A stretch of DNA of 64,000 nucleotides from positions 112,236 to 176,235 of the forward strand of contig NZ_WSZK01000001.1 of assembly GCF_009791395.1 (NCBI RefSeq), written 5' to 3'. The notes below the pieces were generated by a model. That model was not told the origin of the DNA. It saw nothing but the letters and a program-made list of their open reading frames with translations, and did no database searches. This DNA is from Halomarina oriensis. Lineage in GTDB: Archaea > Halobacteriota > Halobacteria > Halobacteriales > Haloarculaceae. Positions 52,264-61,336 of this stretch are shown one piece after another (position 1 is the stretch's first letter; each line of letters opens with the position of its first letter). The translations under genes were made by a program, and so were the position numbers.

Positions 52264-53298
52264 CTACTCGTCCGACGGGGACGCCGCGTCGCCGTCGTGG
52301 TCCTCCCCGCGACCCTCGAACTGGTCGCCGTCCTCGCTCGTCCCGGCCTGTCGTGGTTCCTGTCGGGGGCGTTCGAGGACGGTCGCGTCCGCGCCGACGG
52401 CCACGTCGGGGTCGCCGAGCGCCACGTCGAACAGGTCCTCCTCGGTCGGGGCGTGGACGGCCTCCCAGCGGTCGCCCTCGACGCGCTCGTAGATTTCGCC
52501 GCCGTTGCCGAGCACGACGAGTTCGTCCTCGTGGGCGCTGAACGCCCGGAGCGAGGCGGTGTCGGTGACGCCGATGGGCGTCCAGTTCCTGTAGGAGTCG
52601 TCGTAGCGGTAGATACGCCCGTCGCCCGCCGCGACGTAGACCCGGCCCTGCTCGCCCGCGTAGATGTCGTAGAACGTCACCTGCGCGTCCCGGATGCCGA
52701 TGCGCTCCCAGCCGTCCTTGGCCGTCGTCTCGAACACGTTCCCGCTGGTGTCGACGGCGTAGCCGATACCCTCCGGGGACGCGCCGAGTGCGGCCATCGT
52801 CGAGCCAGCGCCCGAGGGTTTGTCGGCGACGCCCCAGTCGGCGTCGAAGCCGTCCATCGTGAACGGGAGCACCTCCCCGGAGCCGTTCGAGACGAGCGCC
52901 TTCTCGCTTCCGCGGGGCCCGGCGACGGTGATGGCCTCCCACGTGGAGGTCATCCCCTCGGGCATCGAGTAGTCGAACTTCCGGCGACTCGTCACGTCGT
53001 AACAGCCCAGCGCACCCGAGGACCCGGAGAACCAGACGCGTTCGCCGTCGTCGGTGACGGCGAGCGCCCGTAGCTGGTTGTCCCGCGTGTGTGGTCCGCT
53101 CTCGAAGACCACCGCCCAGCCCTCGCCGCGGTCGGCGAGCATCGTCCCGCCGTCACCGATGGCGAACGGCCCCGCCGAGGTGCTCACCACGGCGAACAGC
53201 GTCTTCTCGAACGGCACGTCGTCGACGACACGCCACTCCGGTTCGTCTGACTCCGCTCCGAGTTCCCACATGGCCTGCGGTACGCCGAGCGCGGCCAT
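52264..53298 (-). CDS. Beta-propeller protein (cytoplasmic paralogue)
   Basis: 344 residues from ATG 53298; ATG 53271 (MWELGAES) is an alternative that matches the paralogue at 49708. Blades: GPFAIGDGGTMLADRG, DGERVWFSGSSGALGCYD, KALVSNGSGEVLPFT, RVYVAAGDGRIYRYDD. It is closer to the lipoprotein at 18307 than to 49708 (shared STWEAITVAGPRGSEK-like block) but has no signal. An acidic ~40-residue tail follows the propeller. Divergent from the small gene at 53395. Confidence 0.75.
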   Translation of the reverse strand: MAALGVPQAMWELGAESDEPEWRVVDDVPFEKTLFAVVSTSAGPFAIGDGGTMLADRGEGWAVVFESGPHTRDNQLRALAVTDDGERVWFSGSSGALGCYDVTSRRKFDYSMPEGMTSTWEAITVAGPRGSEKALVSNGSGEVLPFTMDGFDADWGVADKPSGAGSTMAALGASPEGIGYAVDTSGNVFETTAKDGWERIGIRDAQVTFYDIYAGEQGRVYVAAGDGRIYRYDDSYRNWTPIGVTDTASLRAFSAHEDELVVLGNGGEIYERVEGDRWEAVHAPTEEDLFDVALGDPDVAVGADATVLERPRQEPRQAGTSEDGDQFEGRGEDHDGDAASPSDE

Positions 53299-53394
53299 CA
53301 ATGTCGGAGAACGGACCGTTCGATGGACTGTCTCGCGGGGGACTCTCCGCGTACCGAGGGTGAGACATATGAGGGTGGCAACCCGAGGTCCGGT

Positions 53395-53652
53395 ATGACC
53401 GACGAGACGGCGAGGAGGCCCGACGCGCCGTCCTGGCTCGACGTGATGGAGGACGTGCTCGACGAGAGCATCGAGGGCGAAGACGAGATATCGGCGTCGC
53501 TCTCCGAGTTCGCGGTGGACGTCCCGACGTCGCTGGGCGAGGAGTCGACCCACTACCGGTGGGAGTTCGACGGTGCCGTCACCGTCCGGACCAAGGGCGT
53601 TCGCGCGACGCTCGCCGAGTGGCTTCGCTACTGGGACGGCCGGGACGACTGA
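53395..53652 (+). CDS. Small acidic protein (85 aa)
   Basis: 85 residues. TATA-like ACATAT (53365-53370) sits 28 bases upstream of ATG 53395. Very acidic helical N-terminal half (LDVMEDVLDESIEGEDEIS) and a beta hairpin near the end (YRWEFDGAVTVRTKGVRATLAEWLRYWDG). No recognised family. A stem GGCACCGG/CCGGTGCC (53694-53722) 42 bases after the stop may end the transcript. Confidence 0.6.
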   Translation: MTDETARRPDAPSWLDVMEDVLDESIEGEDEISASLSEFAVDVPTSLGEESTHYRWEFDGAVTVRTKGVRATLAEWLRYWDGRDD

Positions 53653-53959
53653 ACGAGCGACCGCTCGCGGTCGGGTGGCGCGAGGCAGGTTTGGGCACCG
53701 GCCGTTGGCGGCGACCGGTGCCGAGGATCCTATCACAAGGGAATGACAGACGGTAGCGACGGATCCGTTCACTCCTATACGGGGGCTAATAATGTGGTCT
53801 TGTATTGTGGCAACTGTTGACACATCCACGGCTCTGTGACTGTTCGCGGCCGGTGGACTCTCCGCCCGGCCGAACGCGTTCGGTCGCGTCGCTCGCGGCT
53901 CGGTGACGTCGAAGGAGTGTCGAGGAGTTCCGTCCGGTCGGCCCGCCGTGTCGGCGGGA
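53653..53959. other. Intergenic region between 53395 gene and DUF4397 lipoprotein
   Basis: About 300 bases. Holds the terminator-like hairpin at 53694-53722 and an AT-richer core (53775-53825) with CTAATAATG that may be a promoter, but no convincing gene follows. The DUF4397 gene ends here (minus strand). Confidence 0.4.
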
Positions 53960-55057
53960 CTACGCGAACAGCGGGGGTACCGGGAGACCGACCGAGGAGT
54001 CGCTCTCCTCGGTCGTGGTCTCCTCCTCGGTGGTCGTCTCGTCGCCGCCGGTCGCCGAGTCGTCCATCGTCGTCGCTTCGGGGTCGTCGACGGCGAGGAA
54101 CACCTCGAACGGCGTGTCCGCGGGTGCGTCTTCCGTCACGTAGCCCGCGGCGAACGCGGTGTACGGCGTGTCGGCTTCGACGTTCACGCTGACCGTCGTC
54201 ACGACCGTCTCGGTGTCGTTGGCCGGAACGATTTCGAGCGTGTAGGTGCCGGCGGGCACGTCGACGTACTCGGTCGCGGTGCCGAACGTCACGTTCTCGG
54301 CGAGCGTGGTGTCGGTCCCGGCGACCTGGACGGCCACGGGGCCGGCGTCGGGCGAGGCGTGGACGACACGGACCGACGCGTTACCGGAGACGTTCGTCCC
54401 GGCGTCCGTCGCGTTGGTGCCGTTCTCGGTGGCCGTGCCGTTCTCGGTGGTCGTCTCGTCGCCCACCGTCGCCTCCATCGGGCCGTCCTGCAGGACGAGC
54501 ACGCTGAACGGTTCGGTGGCGTTCTCGCCGACCTCACCGAGGGCGGTCACGGTGTAGTTCTGCGCTTCGACGGTCAGGTTCTCCGCGAAGACGACGTTGC
54601 TCTGGTTGCCCGCCTCGGTGATGGAGACGTTGTACTCGCCGGGGGCGACTTCGGTGTACTCCGAGACGTTGCCGAACGTCACGTTGGTGAGGAACGTCTC
54701 GTCGTTGACGTAGACGTCGACGGCGGGTGCGTCGGGCGACATGTGCGCGACACGGACGTTCGCCGTGCCGGTGTCGTTCGTCGTCCCGTTGCCGGCCGTC
54801 TCGTTACCGGCGTCGGTCGTCTCATCGTCGGTTCCCGCGTCGGTGGTCGTCTCGCCGTCGGTGGTCTCGGTGCCGGTGTCGACGCCACCGTCGGTCGTCT
54901 CCGTGCCGTCGAGGCCGTCGTCGGTTCCTGTCGTGTTGTTCGAGGGGCCCGCGCCACCACAGCCAGCTATCGTGACCATCAGGGCGACGAGCGCGACGAA
55001 GGCGATGCGGCGTGAGCGCCCGCCTGGCAGCAGGCGAGCGAGTGTATCAGCTACCAT
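53960..55057 (-). CDS. DUF4397-repeat lipoprotein
   Basis: 365 residues. Signal with lipobox IAGC (Cys33) after RRIAF. A ~70-residue Thr/Asp/Gly linker, then two DUF4397 domains, each starting VRVAHMSPDAPAVDVYVN / VRVVHASPDAGPVAVQVA and ending VTALGEVG / FAAGYVTE. The final ~30 residues are acidic and end VGLPVPPLFA. Many N-x-T/S sites suggest glycosylation. Cell-surface anchored; role unknown. DUF4397 resembles beta-sandwich adhesion domains. Confidence 0.85.
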   Translation of the reverse strand: MVADTLARLLPGGRSRRIAFVALVALMVTIAGCGGAGPSNNTTGTDDGLDGTETTDGGVDTGTETTDGETTTDAGTDDETTDAGNETAGNGTTNDTGTANVRVAHMSPDAPAVDVYVNDETFLTNVTFGNVSEYTEVAPGEYNVSITEAGNQSNVVFAENLTVEAQNYTVTALGEVGENATEPFSVLVLQDGPMEATVGDETTTENGTATENGTNATDAGTNVSGNASVRVVHASPDAGPVAVQVAGTDTTLAENVTFGTATEYVDVPAGTYTLEIVPANDTETVVTTVSVNVEADTPYTAFAAGYVTEDAPADTPFEVFLAVDDPEATTMDDSATGGDETTTEEETTTEESDSSVGLPVPPLFA

Positions 55058-55557
55058 ACGGTCGGCTCAGACGCCAGTTCAGGAGATAACCCCCGAAGGT
55101 CGTCCCACTCTCCCACCGCGTCGAACGTCGACGTTTGCACGCAGCAACAGTCGCCGCTACTCAGCAAGCCGACATTTACGTCGCGGCCGAACGGCCCCGG
55201 CCGGTCCGGCCGCCGTGCCGCACCGTCGGGTAGCGTCGACCCCCGCGTCCTGTCGGTCTTCGGGGCGTTCGGTGGCCAGTAACCACTCACCACCCCGGAA
55301 TCACGACCGTCGGCCTCCGTCGTCGACGACGACCCCTCGCCGGTCGGCGGTCGTGTCGACCGTCCGTGACGACCCGGGTCGGGTGTACGTCCACGCGCCG
55401 TGTGGCAGACTCACACGCGTACTCGCACGCGGGTCGGACTGTCCCCCGTGACGTCCTGTCCTCGTCCGTGTCTCTCTCGGTGAGCGAGCGGTGGCGGTTC
55501 GTCACCGTCACCGTGACGCGTGACAACAGTTACCCACCCTGGGGCCGTCGCCCCGCT
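55058..55557. other. 500-base intergenic region
   Basis: Between divergent genes. It contains a GC-rich palindromic area around 55190-55215 (CCGGCCGGTCCGGCC) and a TATA-like CAGTTAC ~27-32 bases before ATG 55558. No convincing ORF on either strand: those present are Pro/Arg-rich. Presumably regulatory. Confidence 0.4.
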
Positions 55558-56562
55558 ATGACAGTCGCACGTGACCTCGTCGTCCGGGCCAGCGCCCACG
55601 ACACGCTCGACTCCATCGCCGAGCAGGCGCGACTGGCCGAAGAACTGGGGTTCGACCGGGTCTCGGCCGGTGAGACCACCGGCCGCGACATGGTGACGAC
55701 GTTCGCCGTCGTCGGCGAGCGAACCGAGCGCATCGGCATCTCGACGGACGTCCTCTCGCCGTTCGGTCGCGCCCCGACCGCCCTCGCCCAGACCGCACTG
55801 ACGATGCACGAGGCGACCGGCGGCCGATTCCGTCTGGGACTCGGGACGAGTTCGCCCGCCATCGCCGAACGCTGGCACGGCGCGGCGTTCGACCGCCCGC
55901 TCCGCCGCCTGCGCGAGACCATCGACATCGTCCACGAGGTGTACGAGGGCGGACGCGTCAGCTACGACGGGGACGTGTTCGACATCGGCGGTCTCGCCTA
56001 CGACCGGCCGGTACCCGACGACCCGCCGCCCATCGACGTCGCCGCCCTCGGCCCGAAGGCGGTCGAACTCGCGGGCCGGTTCGCCGACGGCTGGGTGCCA
56101 CAGCTGTTCACTCCCGACGGCCTCGCCGACCGCCTCGGGGACCTCGACCGTGGCGCGGGTCTCGGCGACCGCTCGACCGACGAGGTGCGCGTGGCCCCGC
56201 TGATTCGATGCTGTGCCAGCGTCGAGGACCCGGCGGGTGCACGCGAGGCGACCCGCTCGACGGTCGCGTTCCTCGTCGGCGCGTACGGCCCGTTCTACGG
56301 CCAGTCGGTCGCCGAACAGGGCTACTCCGACGTGGTCGACGAGGTCCGTGCGGCGTGGGACGACCGGGACACCGCGGCGATGGCCGCCGCGCTCCCCGAC
56401 GACCTGCTGGACGAACTGGCCGCCTGTGGAACGCCCGAGACGGTCCGCGAGCGCCTCGACACGTTCGCGACCGTCGACGGCGTGGACGCCGTCCGCGTCG
56501 GCTTCGTCGAGGGGATGGACCGCGAGGACGAACGCGAGACGCTGGAAGCGGTCGTCGGCTGA
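55558..56562 (+). CDS. F420-dependent LLM-class oxidoreductase (TIGR04024-like)
   Basis: 334 residues from ATG 55558. Luciferase-like TIM barrel: LDSIAEQARLAEELGFDRVSAGETTGRDMVTT, IGISTDVLSPFGRAPTALAQTALTMHEATGGRFRLGLGTSSP, ALGPKAVELAGRFADGWVP. The enzyme uses coenzyme F420 for hydride transfer; the substrate is unknown. The haloarchaeal family TIGR04024 fits. It stands alone on the plus strand. Confidence 0.88.
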   Translation: MTVARDLVVRASAHDTLDSIAEQARLAEELGFDRVSAGETTGRDMVTTFAVVGERTERIGISTDVLSPFGRAPTALAQTALTMHEATGGRFRLGLGTSSPAIAERWHGAAFDRPLRRLRETIDIVHEVYEGGRVSYDGDVFDIGGLAYDRPVPDDPPPIDVAALGPKAVELAGRFADGWVPQLFTPDGLADRLGDLDRGAGLGDRSTDEVRVAPLIRCCASVEDPAGAREATRSTVAFLVGAYGPFYGQSVAEQGYSDVVDEVRAAWDDRDTAAMAAALPDDLLDELAACGTPETVRERLDTFATVDGVDAVRVGFVEGMDREDERETLEAVVG

Positions 56563-56568
56563 GGCTCG

Positions 56569-56700
56569 CTACCGCTCCGTCGCCCGTCGACTGCGCCGCC
56601 GAACGGCCAGGACGTCGAACACGACGACCGCGAGTCCGACCCCGAGGACGCCGGTGATGGCGTCGCCGACCAGTTCCCCGAGGGCGACGAGATACGGCAC
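56569..56700 (-). CDS. Small membrane protein (43 aa)
   Basis: 43 residues from GTG 56700. A single helix with GELVGDAITGVLGVGLAVVVFDVLAV and a basic end (RRRSRRATER). It lies between the LLM stop (56562) and the bat-type gene (56744), same strand as the latter. Start codon uncertain. Function unknown. Confidence 0.4.
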   Translation of the reverse strand: MPYLVALGELVGDAITGVLGVGLAVVVFDVLAVRRRSRRATER

Positions 56701-56743
56701 GACGTGACGGTTCGCGCCGACCTCGATTCGCGGGCCGTCCGTC

Positions 56744-58303
56744 TCAGTCGTCGACGAGCGTCTCCAGGAGCTTTCGCTGGGCGGCCCGGAGGTGTTCGTG
56801 GAACGTCGGTGCGGAGATGTCGAGGGAGTCCGCCACCTCCTCGCCGGTCGACCCGCGGGGCCACTCGAAGAACCCGGCGAGGTGGGCGGCCTTGAGCGCG
56901 CGCCACTGCTGGTCGGTGAGACGACTGCGGAACGACTCCCAGATCTCTTGTTGTGAGGTGAACTCCCGTTCGGTCTCGCGCTGAGCGAGCAGCGTGGCCG
57001 ACCCGTAGGCCGTCGCCAGCGAGTCGACGACGGTGTGACGGTCGGCGTCGCGTGGGAACTCCGCGGTGACGCGGTAGCCGGTCGAGTCGGCCTGTAGCGC
57101 GGTCGCTCGGCCGCCGAGCGCCCCGATAGTCTGGACGACGTGCTGGTCGAACCGAAGCTCGAACAGCGACTCGCCGCCGTGGTCGCCGACGTGGCGAATC
57201 CGCTCGACGTCGTCGACCCCGTCGGCCGCCTCGACGAGTGTCTCGGGGTCGTCGACCGACGCCGAGTAGTACTCCAGATACGACCCGTCGGTCGCCGAGA
57301 CGATACCGCGGAACTCGAACGAGCAGTTCGCCGCCGTCGCAAGCCCGCGAAGCGGAGCGTCGGGGGCGTCGATACCGAACTCGAACTGTGTGACGCGGTC
57401 GGTGAGCAGTGCCCGCCTGCTGTCGGCGGCGTTGATAGCGTGACCGATGGTCTCACCGAGTTCACACAGCACGGCGACCTCCTCCTCGTCGCCGAACGCC
57501 TCGGGGTCGTCCGCGTAGACGGTCAACACACCGTAGGTCGTCGCCTCGTAGACGATGGGGATCGCGATCGCGGCGGTGACGTCGACGTCGCTGGCGGCGT
57601 CGTGCCACTCGTCTTCGCCCTCGTGGACGGACCGAACGACCGTCCGCTCGCCCGTCTCGACCGTCCGGGTGGTCGGTCCACCCTCCTCGTCGGGAAGCGT
57701 CCCGACGACTCCGGCGGTCGCACGCGAGACGACCGTCCGGGTCGTCGCTCGGTCGTTGCCGATCCACGCCCCGACGTACCGGTCGACGTCGACGAGGCGC
57801 TCACACACCGCCTGCTCGATCTCCTCGCGGGTCGACGCCTGGACGAGCGACTGGTCGATACTACGGATGACGACGTTCAGTCGGTCGAGGGTCCGCAGCG
57901 CGTCTCGCTGCTCGCGCAACTCCACGGAGAGCGCCCGTGACTGGAGCAGGTTCTCCAGTCGTGCCTTGAGTTCGGCCTGCTTGATGGGGGCGGTGATGAG
58001 TTCGTCGACACGGTCACGGACGACGGCGTCGATTCGTCTCCAGAGGTCCGGCCCCATCCGGTCGCGTTCGCGTTTGGAGACGACGAACAGGTACGGAAGC
58101 ATGACGGGCCGCTCCCGTCGCTTGCGCTCCATCAGCGCGTCCTCGTGACGACCGAGCATCGTCCGGTCGACCAGACAGCAGTCGAACTCGTCGTCGAGTG
58201 CCGAGGCGTCGTCGCCTTCGACGACGTCGTACTGGGTCGCCAGCCACTCCGCGAGGAGCCGTTGGTTCCGTCCGGACTCCGTGAGCAGGAGGATACGACT
58301 CAC
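56744..58303 (-). CDS. Bat-type sensor/regulator: REC-like + GAF + BAT + HTH_10
   Basis: 519 residues. Residues 1-~125: receiver-like fold (RILLLTESGRNQRLLAEWL, CCLVDRTML; a likely phospho-site Asp near VDR). ~150-290: GAF domain (DVDVTAAIAIPIVYEATTYGVLTVYADDP). ~300-450: BAT domain with beta strands. ~460-515: HTH_10 (LTDQQWRALKAAHLAGFFEWPRGSTGEEVADSLDISAPTFHEHLRAAQRKL, by blocks). Typical haloarchaeal bacterio-opsin-activator-like regulators. It lies 67 bases downstream of the KaiC-like gene on the same strand, so the two are probably one operon. Confidence 0.9.
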   Translation of the reverse strand: MSRILLLTESGRNQRLLAEWLATQYDVVEGDDASALDDEFDCCLVDRTMLGRHEDALMERKRRERPVMLPYLFVVSKRERDRMGPDLWRRIDAVVRDRVDELITAPIKQAELKARLENLLQSRALSVELREQRDALRTLDRLNVVIRSIDQSLVQASTREEIEQAVCERLVDVDRYVGAWIGNDRATTRTVVSRATAGVVGTLPDEEGGPTTRTVETGERTVVRSVHEGEDEWHDAASDVDVTAAIAIPIVYEATTYGVLTVYADDPEAFGDEEEVAVLCELGETIGHAINAADSRRALLTDRVTQFEFGIDAPDAPLRGLATAANCSFEFRGIVSATDGSYLEYYSASVDDPETLVEAADGVDDVERIRHVGDHGGESLFELRFDQHVVQTIGALGGRATALQADSTGYRVTAEFPRDADRHTVVDSLATAYGSATLLAQRETEREFTSQQEIWESFRSRLTDQQWRALKAAHLAGFFEWPRGSTGEEVADSLDISAPTFHEHLRAAQRKLLETLVDD

Positions 58304-58370
58304 CGCGTCGTCCCCCGCGGGTCCGACACGGGCCGGGGACGACCCACGCCCCGACCGGGACGTGCCGTCG

Positions 58371-59960
58371 TCACGGCCAGTCGGTCCCGTGGTCGTCTCC
58401 AGCGTGGTGCTGTCTCGGGGGCCCTCGCTTCCCCGCCCGGTCGTCGTCGTCCCCGAACACGTTTCGGGTCTTCTCGCGTGCCCGCTCGCGTGAGCGACTC
58501 CCGACGCCGGGGTCGGCGTTCTCGTACGTCGGGTTGCCGGTCAGGATGCCCGTGAGTCCGTCGAGCGGTTCGCCGATCTCGACGCCGTACTCCGTGATAC
58601 GGAACTGCCTGACGTTGCGCTCGAAGTCGCTCGTTCGCTTCTTGAGCACGCCGATGACCTTCCGCATGCGGGAGTTCATCTCGATGTGCTGGATGAACAC
58701 GATGCTGTCCGAGAGGTACGACAGGCCGGCCTGGGTCAACTGGAACTCACCGACGACGGTCGGAATCTCGTTCATCAGGATGACGGTGACGCCCATGTTC
58801 TTCAGGTAGCGACAGACCGAGTGGAGTTCGCGGGCGAGTTCCTCGTCCGCGTCACGCAACGCCTGCTTGTACCCCTCGACACCGTCGATCATGACGATGC
58901 TCGTGTCGTTGGCCTCGACCTCCTCCCGGACCATGTGGGCGAACTCCGTCGCCGACAGGCGCAGGGCTTCGACCTCCTCGATGGCGAGGGTCCCTTTCTC
59001 CATCATCGTCTCGACGGGCATGTTGATGGACTCACAGCGGTGGACGAGCGTGTTCTTCGCCTCCTCGAACGAGTAGACGACCGAACGCTCGCCCCGCCCG
59101 GCGGCCTCCTTCATGAACTGGACGCCCGTCGTCGTCTTCCCGACACCGGGCGACCCGGTGACGATGGTCACCGTCCCGCGTTCGATGCCGCCGTTGAGCA
59201 GTTTGTCGAGTTCGGGGACGCCCGACGGGAGCGTCTCGTTGGGGAACGCCTTCTGGTGGTGTCGCGGGAGGAGTCGGGGGTAGACCTCGATTCCACCCTC
59301 GCGGATGCGAAGCGCGTGCTCGCCGTCGAGCGTTCCCGACCCACGGAACTTCGGGACCGTCACCGTCCGGCCCTTCTCGGTACGGTCGAGTTCGACGACG
59401 CCGTCACACATGAACTGGAGGTCGTCGTCGGGTGTGGTGGCCGTCGCCTGGGAGGTGAACAGCACCGTCGCGCCCTGCTCTTTGAGGAACTGCATGAACG
59501 AGAGCACCTCCTTGCGGAACTGGTACTCGTCGGGGGAGAGCTGTCTGAGCTGACTGATGGGGTCGACGAAGATACGGTCGGGGGCGAGCGTCTCGACGCG
59601 CTCGGTGATTCGGTCGGTGAGTTCGCCCCCCTCGACCTCGTCCGACGCGAAGATGTCGTAGCTCATGTCCGCGGCGAAGAACTCCGAGTCCGGACTCAGG
59701 TCCAGAAACGCGACGTCCTCCAGGTCGATGCCGAGCGACGCGGCGTTCTGTCGGATCTCGCGTTCGGGTTCCTCCATGTTGACGTACAGAACGTCCTCGC
59801 CGGCGTCGACACCGGCGACGAGGAACTCCAGTCCGAGGATGCTCTTGCCGGCCCCCGGCTGTCCGCGAATCATGTACGTTCTGTCGGCGACCAGCCCGCC
59901 GTCGAGTACCTCGTCGAGTCCGCCGACACCGGTCGAGACCCGGTCGAGTGCCTCCTTCAT
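58371..59960 (-). CDS. KaiC-like two-domain ATPase
   Basis: 529 residues from ATG 59960. A TATA-like TATATT (minus strand, 59983-59988) sits ~26 bases upstream. Two RecA-like domains. Walker A 1: GQPGAGKS (33-40); Walker A 2: GSPGVGKTTT (about 266-275). Both domains have KaiC motifs (VNMEEPEREI, VVYSFEEAKN). C-terminal acidic tail. Haloarchaeal KaiC homologues are signal ATPases, not true clocks. Here it is coupled to a bat-type regulator, and likely feeds it. Confidence 0.9.
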   Translation of the reverse strand: MKEALDRVSTGVGGLDEVLDGGLVADRTYMIRGQPGAGKSILGLEFLVAGVDAGEDVLYVNMEEPEREIRQNAASLGIDLEDVAFLDLSPDSEFFAADMSYDIFASDEVEGGELTDRITERVETLAPDRIFVDPISQLRQLSPDEYQFRKEVLSFMQFLKEQGATVLFTSQATATTPDDDLQFMCDGVVELDRTEKGRTVTVPKFRGSGTLDGEHALRIREGGIEVYPRLLPRHHQKAFPNETLPSGVPELDKLLNGGIERGTVTIVTGSPGVGKTTTGVQFMKEAAGRGERSVVYSFEEAKNTLVHRCESINMPVETMMEKGTLAIEEVEALRLSATEFAHMVREEVEANDTSIVMIDGVEGYKQALRDADEELARELHSVCRYLKNMGVTVILMNEIPTVVGEFQLTQAGLSYLSDSIVFIQHIEMNSRMRKVIGVLKKRTSDFERNVRQFRITEYGVEIGEPLDGLTGILTGNPTYENADPGVGSRSRERAREKTRNVFGDDDDRAGKRGPPRQHHAGDDHGTDWP

Positions 59961-60166
59961 ATCTCCACGAATCTTCGACTGGAATATAGGTGTTCCGTCA
60001 CGGCTCCATCCTGTCGTCCGCCACCGGTCCCGTTTCCGACTGCTCTTCTCGGTCGCCTCTCGACGTGACCGGTGATGGGTGTCTCCGGACCTCTGACAGC
60101 CGCTGACCGGTTTCCCGCACCGCCGCCCAAACTGTTTAGGCCGAGGTGCTATCACCGAACGCGTGA

Positions 60167-60532
60167 ATGGCGTACTGGGAACGAAGAATGTCATCGCAGA
60201 TTGCCGCCTCGTCGGTCTTCGCCGAATCGAGCACGCCGTCGTCGGAACTCGTCGGTCGCGTCCTCAGCGACGCCCGTCGCCGTGCCCTGCTCCGTGTACT
60301 GGACGGGCGGACCCACGTCCTCGAACTCGACCGGGTCGCGGAACTGGTCGTCGCCGAGGAACTGGACGGCGACTGGTCGCGGTTCGACGAGGAGCGCTTC
60401 GACTGCGTCCTCGTCTCGCTGTACCGCGAGCACCTGCCGCTGCTCGACGAGGCGGGGTTCGTCGACCTCGACCGGACCGAGAACGGGGTCTTCGTCCACC
60501 CCGACGCCGACCTGCTCGACCGAGTGCTCTGA
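60167..60532 (+). CDS. Winged-helix domain protein (DUF7344-like)
   Basis: 121 residues from ATG 60167; ATG 60188 is an alternative. TATA-like TGTTTA (60132-60137) implies transcription from about 60161, so the first ATG is favoured. Winged helix: SELVGRVLSDARRRALLRVLDGR, LDRVAELVVAEELDG, CVLVSLYREHLPLLDEAGFVDLDRTENGVFVHPDADLL. Probably a small regulator. Target unknown. Confidence 0.8.
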   Translation: MAYWERRMSSQIAASSVFAESSTPSSELVGRVLSDARRRALLRVLDGRTHVLELDRVAELVVAEELDGDWSRFDEERFDCVLVSLYREHLPLLDEAGFVDLDRTENGVFVHPDADLLDRVL

Positions 60533-60774
60533 ACCGGGCGTCCAGTTCTCGGGCCGTCGACGACCGCCGAGCGACCGCCGTCTCGCGGTTCGAGGCGTCG
60601 GCTCACACACGTTCGCCGACCGCAACCTTCAGACGGGAGGCCACCGTATCTCCCCCAATGGGTACGTATCGCGGGGGAAGAGCGCGCGGCCGACGGGTCG
60701 GGGGGAAGCGGGGGAGACACGACCCGACACGAGCACGTTCCGGGACCGACCGCCGTCGACCGCTCCGTGTATAG

Positions 60775-61230
60775 ATGGAGGTGAGTCTCCTCCGGAGCGT
60801 CGTCGACCGGCCGTTGGCGGTCAGACTGCGACGGTTCGTCCTCGTGGGGGCCGTCGCCGCGGGTATCCAGACCGTCCTCCTCGCGGCGTTCGTCGCGCTC
60901 GGTCTCAACTACCTCGTCGGCGCGACCGTCGCTATCGAGATTACCATCGTCTTCCAGTACTTCCTGAACAACGCTTGGACGTTCGGCGAACGGAGCAACG
61001 ACAGTCGCCGTGCCTTCCTCCGAGGCCTCGTGACGACGAACGTCGTCCGCGGGAGCGCGATTCCGCTCCAGTTGGGCGTCCTCTACGCCCTCGTGGAGTG
61101 GGTCGGTCCGCTCTCACCCCTCGCCGAGTGGGCCGGTCCGCTGTGGGTGCTCGTCGCCAACGGCGTCGCCATCCTCGTCAGCGGCGTCTACCGCTACGTG
61201 CTCGACTCGCGGTTCACGTGGGGGGCCTGA
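60775..61230 (+). CDS. GtrA-family membrane protein
   Basis: 151 residues, four helices: RRFVLVGAVAAGIQTVLLAAFVALGLNYLVGATVAIEITIVFQYFLNNAWTF, with the GtrA FxxNNxWTF motif, and NGVAILVSGVYRYVLDSRFTW at the end. Predicted to flip or stabilise lipid-linked sugars. No glycan gene is adjacent. 242 bases upstream hold no clear gene. Confidence 0.9.
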   Translation: MEVSLLRSVVDRPLAVRLRRFVLVGAVAAGIQTVLLAAFVALGLNYLVGATVAIEITIVFQYFLNNAWTFGERSNDSRRAFLRGLVTTNVVRGSAIPLQLGVLYALVEWVGPLSPLAEWAGPLWVLVANGVAILVSGVYRYVLDSRFTWGA

Positions 61231-61336
61231 GCGGCGGGTCGCCCCTCGTCTCGCCGACCGGGCCTCCGACACGCTCGCTGCTCGACCACGCACACGCCGT
61301 GGCAAGCGGTATCCCCACCCACCGACTCCCGGAGGC

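Noticed and set aside
53792..53839. 15-codon ORF near an AT-rich promoter-like core
   Set aside because: Too short, no coupling to a neighbour, and no recognisable product.
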